Shown here one piece after another: positions 5,310 through 9,846 of a stretch of DNA of 9,846 nt. The notes under the pieces are model-generated. The model made no database searches. It was not told the origin of the DNA and worked only from the letters and a program-made list of their open reading frames with translations. Positions within the stretch are counted from its first letter, which is position 1. Every line of letters begins with the position of its first letter. This DNA is from an uncultured Bacteroidales bacterium (lineage in GTDB: Bacteria; Bacteroidota; Bacteroidia; Bacteroidales; F082), in contig CAMKAR010000058.1 of the NCBI GenBank assembly GCA_946410535.1, forward strand, positions 1-9,846, given 5' to 3'. The position numbers and the translations under genes are program-made.

Positions 5310-7811
5310 ATGAGCAGAAATATCTTAGTTTTGTTGGCATTCCTCATGAGTGCCCAATGGGCTTCAGCCGTCACGGTGAAGGGCCGCGTCGTAGATAAAT
5401 CCAATGGCGCCCCGATGGAGTATGCCACCGTCAGGGCGAGTGCCTTGCCCGATTCCACTTTCGTGGCTGGCGTCATCACCGACCCGAGCGGACATTTTAC
5501 GCTTGAACTGGACAAAGGCCGCTATGTGCTTGAGGTTCAGTATATGGGCTTCATCCCGCTGTATAAAAACGTCGCGATTGACGGCACGAAGACCACAGTC
5601 GAAGTGGGGCGCCTCAGTCTCGAACCTGATGCGCGTATGTTGAACGAAGTCAACGTGGTGGCCGAACAGAGCACCTACGAGATGACCCTCGACAAGCGCG
5701 TCTTCAACGTGGGCAAGGACGTGGGCAACACCGCCGGCAACGCCATCGAGGTGTTAGAGAACATCCCCGCCGTGTCGGTCGACGTGGAGGGCAATGTCAG
5801 TTTGCGTGGCGACGATGGCGTGCGCATCCTCATCGACGGCAAGGAGTCGGGCCTCTCGGGCATGAGCACACAGGACGCGCTGCGTACCTTGCAGGGCGAC
5901 ATGATTGAGCGCGTGGAGGTCATCACCAACCCTTCGGTGCGCTACGATGCCGAAGGCTCGGCGGGCATCATCAACATCATCCTGAAAAAGGACAAACGCC
6001 AGGGCTTCAACGGCGCGGTGAACGTTCGCGGCGGCTATCCGTGGCAATACGGTGCGAGCCTGACGGCCAACTACCGCCTCAAACGTTGGAATCTTTTCGC
6101 CAGCTATGGCTTCAACAACCGCTCCAACATCGGCGGCGGCGTGAACCAAACCAAGCGTTTTGACATTTTTGACCACGACACGATCATGGGCGGGACTCTC
6201 TTCCCTGCGGGCGACACCATCTTCAACCAGCTCACCGACCAGACCACCGAGCGCCGAATGCGCCGCATGGGACACAACGTGCGCGTGGGTGCCGATTATT
6301 ACATCACTGACAATGACATCGTTAGCGCGGCTTTCGTCTACCGTTTCGGGCGTTTGGAGACGCATCCCATAGTGAAATATTACGATGAGTATCCGTTGCT
6401 TGGCACTTCGTCCTACGACGAGCGTGCCGAGGACTACTTGGAAACCGATCCCATGTATGAGGTCACTTTGGACTACGACAAGAAGTTTGTGCGCGAAGGT
6501 CGCAGCCTGAAGGCCAACGTGCGTTTCTTCACCAATGCGGAGAACGCCAGCTCGGATATCACGGAGACCATGTACCCCAACAAGGACATGGAATCTGCCC
6601 TTTGGACGATTTACCAAAAGACGAGCAACGACCAGCGTATGCGCAACTTGCAGGCCAGCATCGACTATGTGCATCCTTTCCTCACCAAGGCGCAATGGGA
6701 GATTGGCGGGAAATATACCAACCGCAACATCCTGAGCAACGACAGCGTGTGGGAAATGAATGAAGGGAATTGGGCTCCCTTGACCAACTATTGCTACGAC
6801 TACGAATACATCGAGCAGGTGGCCGCGCTCTACACCAGCCTCGGCAACGACTGGGGCCGTTGGTCGGGACAAATCGGCGTGCGGGCCGAGATGACCAACA
6901 TCATGACGAACCTGAAGGGCTATGCCCACGACGGCACCGACTCCATCAACGGGGGAAAGCCCTATTTCGACTTCTTCCCGAGCGCACACTTGAATTATTC
7001 GGTAAACGAGTATAACCAGTTCCAGGTGAGCTACACGCGCCGCATCCGTCGTCCGGGCTTCTGGCAGATGAGTCCGTTCCGATCCTATAACGACAACCGT
7101 AACATTCGCATGGGCAATCCGGCCCTGAAGCCGACTTACATGGACAGCTACGAACTCGGCTACATCCATTTTTGGGACAAGGCCAGCTTCAACTTCACGG
7201 CTTATTACCGTCATGGCAACAACATGATACGCAACTATACCTATGAGGATAACGGTGTGTTTTACAGTATGCCTGTCAACTTCGGAAAGGCCGACGACTT
7301 TGGCATTGAAGCCGTGGCACAAGGCCAGATGACGAAATGGTGGAACCTGAATGGCAACGTCAACTTCTTCCGTTCTTACACCAGAGGTTACATCGAGGAG
7401 CAGTATTACGAAACCGAGAGTTGGATGCTCTTTGGGCGTATGGTTTCCAAGTTCAAGATAAGCAATTGGTTCGACTTGCAGCTGACGGCCCACGTCATGG
7501 GTCCGCACAAGGAGCCACTCGGTATGCGCGACGGCAACTGGTGGATGGACCTCGCCGTGAGCAAGGAAATTTTGCATGGCAACGGCACCATCACCTTCAA
7601 CGTGCGCGACTTGTTCAACTCACGTAGCATGGGTGGTGAGTCGTGGGGCGACGGATTCTGGCAATACAGCACCAGCACTTGGAACCGCCGTTCGTTCTCG
7701 CTCAACTTCAACTACCGCATCAACCAGCAGAACATCAAACGTAACCGCCCGGATGGCGACGAAGGCGGTGACGATGGTGGCGGCGAAGAGCAATCCGAAG
7801 AAGGGTATTAA
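5310..7811 (+). CDS. TonB-dependent outer-membrane receptor, OMP_b-brl_3 type
   Basis: This is an 833-residue outer-membrane protein. It has a signal peptide (about residues 1-20, cut after WASA), a carboxypeptidase-regulatory-like beta-sandwich (about 22-105, GRVVDKSNGAPMEYATV ... GFIPLY), a TonB-box-like LNEVNVVAE stretch, and a plug domain (about 120-230) with IPAVSVDVEGNVSLRGDDGV, RILIDGKES and YDAEGSAGIINIILKK. A long beta-barrel with many aromatic girdle residues and the family's YTRRIRRPGFWQMSPF motif follows. This is the architecture of the Bacteroidota outer membrane beta-barrel family that imports or senses substrates using TonB energy. Without an adjacent SusD-like gene it is not a SusCD glycan pair, and the substrate is unknown. 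The last roughly 25 residues, after the expected barrel end, are an unusual Asp/Glu/Gly-rich tail. It is GC-richer than the upstream genes. It has its own promoter box and ends in a strong terminator, so it is probably monocistronic. Confidence 0.92.
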   Translation: MSRNILVLLAFLMSAQWASAVTVKGRVVDKSNGAPMEYATVRASALPDSTFVAGVITDPSGHFTLELDKGRYVLEVQYMGFIPLYKNVAIDGTKTTVEVGRLSLEPDARMLNEVNVVAEQSTYEMTLDKRVFNVGKDVGNTAGNAIEVLENIPAVSVDVEGNVSLRGDDGVRILIDGKESGLSGMSTQDALRTLQGDMIERVEVITNPSVRYDAEGSAGIINIILKKDKRQGFNGAVNVRGGYPWQYGASLTANYRLKRWNLFASYGFNNRSNIGGGVNQTKRFDIFDHDTIMGGTLFPAGDTIFNQLTDQTTERRMRRMGHNVRVGADYYITDNDIVSAAFVYRFGRLETHPIVKYYDEYPLLGTSSYDERAEDYLETDPMYEVTLDYDKKFVREGRSLKANVRFFTNAENASSDITETMYPNKDMESALWTIYQKTSNDQRMRNLQASIDYVHPFLTKAQWEIGGKYTNRNILSNDSVWEMNEGNWAPLTNYCYDYEYIEQVAALYTSLGNDWGRWSGQIGVRAEMTNIMTNLKGYAHDGTDSINGGKPYFDFFPSAHLNYSVNEYNQFQVSYTRRIRRPGFWQMSPFRSYNDNRNIRMGNPALKPTYMDSYELGYIHFWDKASFNFTAYYRHGNNMIRNYTYEDNGVFYSMPVNFGKADDFGIEAVAQGQMTKWWNLNGNVNFFRSYTRGYIEEQYYETESWMLFGRMVSKFKISNWFDLQLTAHVMGPHKEPLGMRDGNWWMDLAVSKEILHGNGTITFNVRDLFNSRSMGGESWGDGFWQYSTSTWNRRSFSLNFNYRINQQNIKRNRPDGDEGGDDGGGEEQSEEGY

Positions 7812-7816
7812 AAACA

Positions 7817-7844
7817 AGAAAGGCGACCGTGAGGCCGCCTTTCT
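7817..7844. terminator. Bidirectional rho-independent terminator between convergent genes
   Basis: AGAAAGGCG (7817-7825) and CGCCTTTCT (7836-7844) form a perfect 9-bp stem with a 10-nt loop. On the plus strand it is followed by TTG after a CTTTCT arm. On the minus strand it is followed by TGTTTTTA. It lies between the stop of the TonB receptor (7811) and the stop of the convergent secreted-protein gene (7863), so it can serve both. Confidence 0.82.
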
Positions 7845-7862
7845 TTGTCATTAACCATAGAA

Positions 7863-8741
7863 TTACATCACGGTTACGCGCTTCACGCTGACACCGTTTT
7901 CAGTAGCCACGCGCACCACGTAGACACCAGCTTGGTATTGGCTCATGTCGAGCGTTTCCAAGTGGCTGCTGGCGGGGGCGTCATATACCATTTGGCCGAG
8001 GCCGTTGAACACGCTGATGTGGTTCATGCCAGTGGCGCTCACGGTCACGTTGCCAGTGGTGGGGTTGGGGTAGATGGCGACTTCGTCGGCGTTTTCGCCA
8101 ATCATGTCGTAGCCGTCGGCGTAAGCCCAAACGAGCCAGCTGTAGCCTTCGCCGCCCACGGTGGCGAGGTCCATCCAGCCGTAGCCATCAACGGCGATCC
8201 AGCGGTTGTTGGGGTCGCCCATGTCGCCCATGGCAGGAGCGGGATACTCGAGCGAGCCGTCTTGGTAGAACATCACCCACAGGTTTTGCGTGCCGTCGAT
8301 GCCGATGGGGGTGTTGAGCGGATACTCGACAATGCTGCCTTGGGTTCCGCTGACGTGGAACGGCTCTTGGCAGACCATGGTTTCGCCTTGGGTTTCGCCG
8401 CCGAGGTAGATGCGCACTTCATAGTCGCCTTCGTAAGCGGGGTCGCCCGAATCGACGAAAGCGAAGCTGGTGATGGTGGCGCCGGCAAACTCAGTCAACA
8501 TGGAGGCAGGAAACATGGAACCCCATGAGAAGCCCATGCCGATGCCCACAGCGGTGATTTCGGTCAGCTCTTCGGGAGCGTAGGTGAGCCAAACGCCGTC
8601 GGTGGTGGCACGGTTGGCAGCAACCATCGAAACGAAATCGGGAGCCGTCTTCACGGTGATTCCCTCAACATTGTTCTGTGCTTGCACACCCATGACGGAG
8701 AGGCAGCACACCATCATCAATGAAAGTAAGTTTTTCTTCAT
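7863..8741 (-). CDS. Secreted protein with T9SS type A sorting domain (paralogue 1)
   Basis: The protein has 292 residues. A Sec signal peptide covers about residues 1-21 (MKKNLLSLMM ... GVQA, then QNN). A beta-rich passenger domain follows, with GIGMGFSWGSMFPASMLTEF, YEVRIYLGG, QNLWVMFYQDGS and MGDPNNRWIAVDGYGWMDLA. The layout (YEVRIY ... IDGTQNLWV ... GWMDL ... SWLVWAY) resembles beta-sandwich modules seen in gingipain-like and other Bacteroidota adhesins; this is inference. Residues about 221-292 are a type A T9SS sorting domain: YPNPTTGNV, NGLGQMVYD, LDMSQYQAGVYVVRV and the ending KRVTVM. T9SS moves such cargo across the outer membrane, after which the sorting domain is cleaved and the protein is released or attached to the surface. 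It is a close paralogue of 8925-9785. ATG 8741 begins the signal peptide. A promoter box lies at 8810-8817. Confidence 0.88.
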   Translation of the reverse strand: MKKNLLSLMMVCCLSVMGVQAQNNVEGITVKTAPDFVSMVAANRATTDGVWLTYAPEELTEITAVGIGMGFSWGSMFPASMLTEFAGATITSFAFVDSGDPAYEGDYEVRIYLGGETQGETMVCQEPFHVSGTQGSIVEYPLNTPIGIDGTQNLWVMFYQDGSLEYPAPAMGDMGDPNNRWIAVDGYGWMDLATVGGEGYSWLVWAYADGYDMIGENADEVAIYPNPTTGNVTVSATGMNHISVFNGLGQMVYDAPASSHLETLDMSQYQAGVYVVRVATENGVSVKRVTVM

Positions 8742-8809
8742 GACTTAATGATTTAAATAATTGAATAATAGTTAGTTGAAATAAAAAAACAAAGTCGTTG
8801 TTAAACTCG

Positions 8810-8817
8810 CAAAAATA
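8810..8817 (-). promoter_or_regulatory. -7 box of T9SS paralogue 1
   Basis: On the minus strand this is TATTTTTG, an exact TAnnTTTG match, placed 69 bp upstream of ATG 8741, giving a leader of about 60-65 nt. A TTTG at 8831-8834 (minus strand) lies 13 bp upstream, which is too close for an ideal -33 box. It sits directly downstream of the terminator of the previous gene, so the two paralogues are separate transcription units. Confidence 0.5.
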
Positions 8818-8831
8818 GGAAAAAATGTTGC

Positions 8832-8877
8832 AAAAAAATCCAGGATTGCAATCTTTTTCGGACTGCTTTCCTGGATT
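8832..8877 (-). terminator. Rho-independent terminator of T9SS paralogue 2
   Basis: Read on the minus strand, AATCCAGGA (8877-8869) pairs perfectly with TCCTGGATT (8845-8837), and a run of T's continues to 8832. Further GCA/TGC pairing inside strengthens the hairpin. It lies 48 bp after the stop codon at 8925, fitting termination of the 8925-9785 gene. A perfect 10-bp palindrome GATTGCAATC (8844-8853) is part of the stem-loop. Confidence 0.75.
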
Positions 8878-8924
8878 CTGTTGTTTTCGGATTGCCGTAT
8901 TATGGCCATTGGGTTAAACCACGA

Positions 8925-9785
8925 TTACATCACGGTAACGCGCTTGGTGCTGATGCCCTTCTCGGAAGCCACGCGCACCATGTAGACGCCAGCTTGGTAT
9001 TGGCTCATGTCCAAAACCTGGCTGTCGTTGCTGACGGGCATGTCCATCACCATCTGTCCCATGGCATTGAACACAGTGATGTGGTTCATGCCGGGGGCGG
9101 CCACGGTCACGTTGCTCGTGGTGGGGTTGGGATACACGGCTATGTTGCTGTCGAACTCGCCGATGGCGTCGTAGTCGTCGGCGAAGGCCCACAAGGCGAA
9201 GCTGTAGCCGGCACCGCCTTGCACCGAAGCCATATCCATCCAGCCGTAGCCATCAACGCCGATCCAGCGGCTGTTGGGGTCGCCCATGTCGGTGATGACG
9301 CAAGCGGCTTGTTGCACCGATCCGTCTTGATAGAAGGTCACCCACAGGTTCTGTGAGCCGTCGATGAGTGCGGGTTGGTCGAGCGGAAGCGGGACGATGT
9401 TGTTGACCGTTCCGGAGATGGTGAAGGCTTGGCGGGCGATTTCCGTTGCGGGAGCCGTGTCGCCACCTTGCCAGATGTGCACTTCGTAATCGCCAGCGGA
9501 GTTGGTGTAGTCCACATAGGCGACCTGGGTCAAATACTTGCCATCGTATTCGGCAATCATCTCGGCGGGGAACATGTAGCCCCAGCTGAAGGCCATGCCG
9601 ATGGAGAGGAATCCGGCAGGTGTCATGGGCTCGGGAGCATAGGTCAGTACGACGGGAACTCTTAGGTCTGAAATGGTAGCGTTGACGTCAGTGTTGACCG
9701 TCACTTTGATTTCTTCTTGTGCCTTGGCCACGCCCACGAAGGCGAAGCAGGCTAACAGCATCAATGAGAATACATTTTTCTTCAT
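8925..9785 (-). CDS. Secreted protein with T9SS type A sorting domain (paralogue 2)
   Basis: The protein has 286 residues with the same plan as its neighbour at 7863-8741. It has a signal peptide (about 1-22, MKKNVFSLMLL ... GVAKA), a beta-rich passenger with SIGMAFSWGYMFPAEMIAEY, YEVHIWQGG, QNLWVTFYQDGS and MGDPNSRWIGVDGYGWMDMA, and a type A sorting domain (about 215-286) with YPNPTTSNV, DMSQYQAGVYMVRV and KRVTVM. By hand alignment the two sorting domains agree at about 51 of 72 positions without gaps, and the passenger motifs align throughout, so the pair arose by tandem duplication. The passengers differ most just after the signal peptide and in the loop after FYQDGS, which may reflect different ligands. 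It is expected at the cell surface or secreted. No TAnnTTTG box is visible in the 61 bp upstream that remain in the window, so its promoter is probably outside. Confidence 0.88.
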   Translation of the reverse strand: MKKNVFSLMLLACFAFVGVAKAQEEIKVTVNTDVNATISDLRVPVVLTYAPEPMTPAGFLSIGMAFSWGYMFPAEMIAEYDGKYLTQVAYVDYTNSAGDYEVHIWQGGDTAPATEIARQAFTISGTVNNIVPLPLDQPALIDGSQNLWVTFYQDGSVQQAACVITDMGDPNSRWIGVDGYGWMDMASVQGGAGYSFALWAFADDYDAIGEFDSNIAVYPNPTTSNVTVAAPGMNHITVFNAMGQMVMDMPVSNDSQVLDMSQYQAGVYMVRVASEKGISTKRVTVM

Positions 9786-9846
9786 AGTACTATTGGTTTA
9801 ATTATTGGTAAAACGTTTTGTTTTGTGTTTTGTTTAGGTGCGTGGA

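Noticed and set aside
5754..7577. 607-residue open frame on the minus strand opposite the TonB receptor
   Set aside because: It is a shadow of codon bias in the GC-rich receptor gene: no recognisable domain, low-complexity V/A/H-rich translation, and the plus-strand gene is certain.
7845..8528. 227-residue plus-strand open frame over T9SS paralogue 1, and a similar one at 8892-9356 over paralogue 2
   Set aside because: Both are antisense shadows with H/V/A-rich translations. The similarity between them only reflects that the real minus-strand genes are paralogues.

Overview
The window looks like chromosomal DNA of a Bacteroidota member, most likely Bacteroidales. The evidence is promoter boxes of the TAnnTTTG type, starts without a clear Shine-Dalgarno but with AT-rich upstream sequence, a TonB-dependent receptor with an N-terminal carboxypeptidase-regulatory-like domain, and two secreted proteins ending in a type A type IX secretion (T9SS) sorting domain. 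Having T9SS cargo argues against a typical Bacteroides and for a Prevotella-, Porphyromonas- or uncultured Bacteroidales-like lineage. Genus cannot be decided from this window.

Layout. 1-338 is the 3' end of priA (replication restart helicase, housekeeping). It converges, with only 14 bp between stop codons, on a minus-strand AAA_14/DUF4143 ATPase (353-1615) whose promoter and 5' UTR exist in two tandem copies. A 450-bp non-coding stretch follows (1709-2158). It holds a palindrome, a good promoter -7 box and a long, nearly perfect rod-like inverted repeat (1920-2067), probably a structured RNA. Downstream is an AT-richer three-gene operon: a 38-residue zinc-ribbon protein, a two-TM SHOCT protein, and a large SHOCT-TM-extracytoplasmic protein. 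The last is cut by an in-frame TAG, after which the same frame stays open for 81 codons encoding an SH3-like domain. Next comes a DUF2442-HTH regulator (4680-5096) whose promoter has a perfect palindrome between its -33 and -7 boxes.

From 5310 on the DNA is GC-richer and ordinary for the phylum: a TonB-dependent outer-membrane receptor (5310-7811), a bidirectional terminator, and two paralogous minus-strand T9SS-secreted proteins (7863-8741 and 8925-9785) separated by a terminator and a promoter.

How the parts may work together. The section from the ATPase to the DUF2442 regulator reads as an accessory insertion between the core gene priA and the cell-envelope block. The two SHOCT proteins probably sit in the same membrane and may interact through their SHOCT segments. 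The zinc-ribbon protein and the long structured leader are the least explained parts. No RT, nuclease, transposase, integrase, CRISPR array, tRNA or rRNA was found.
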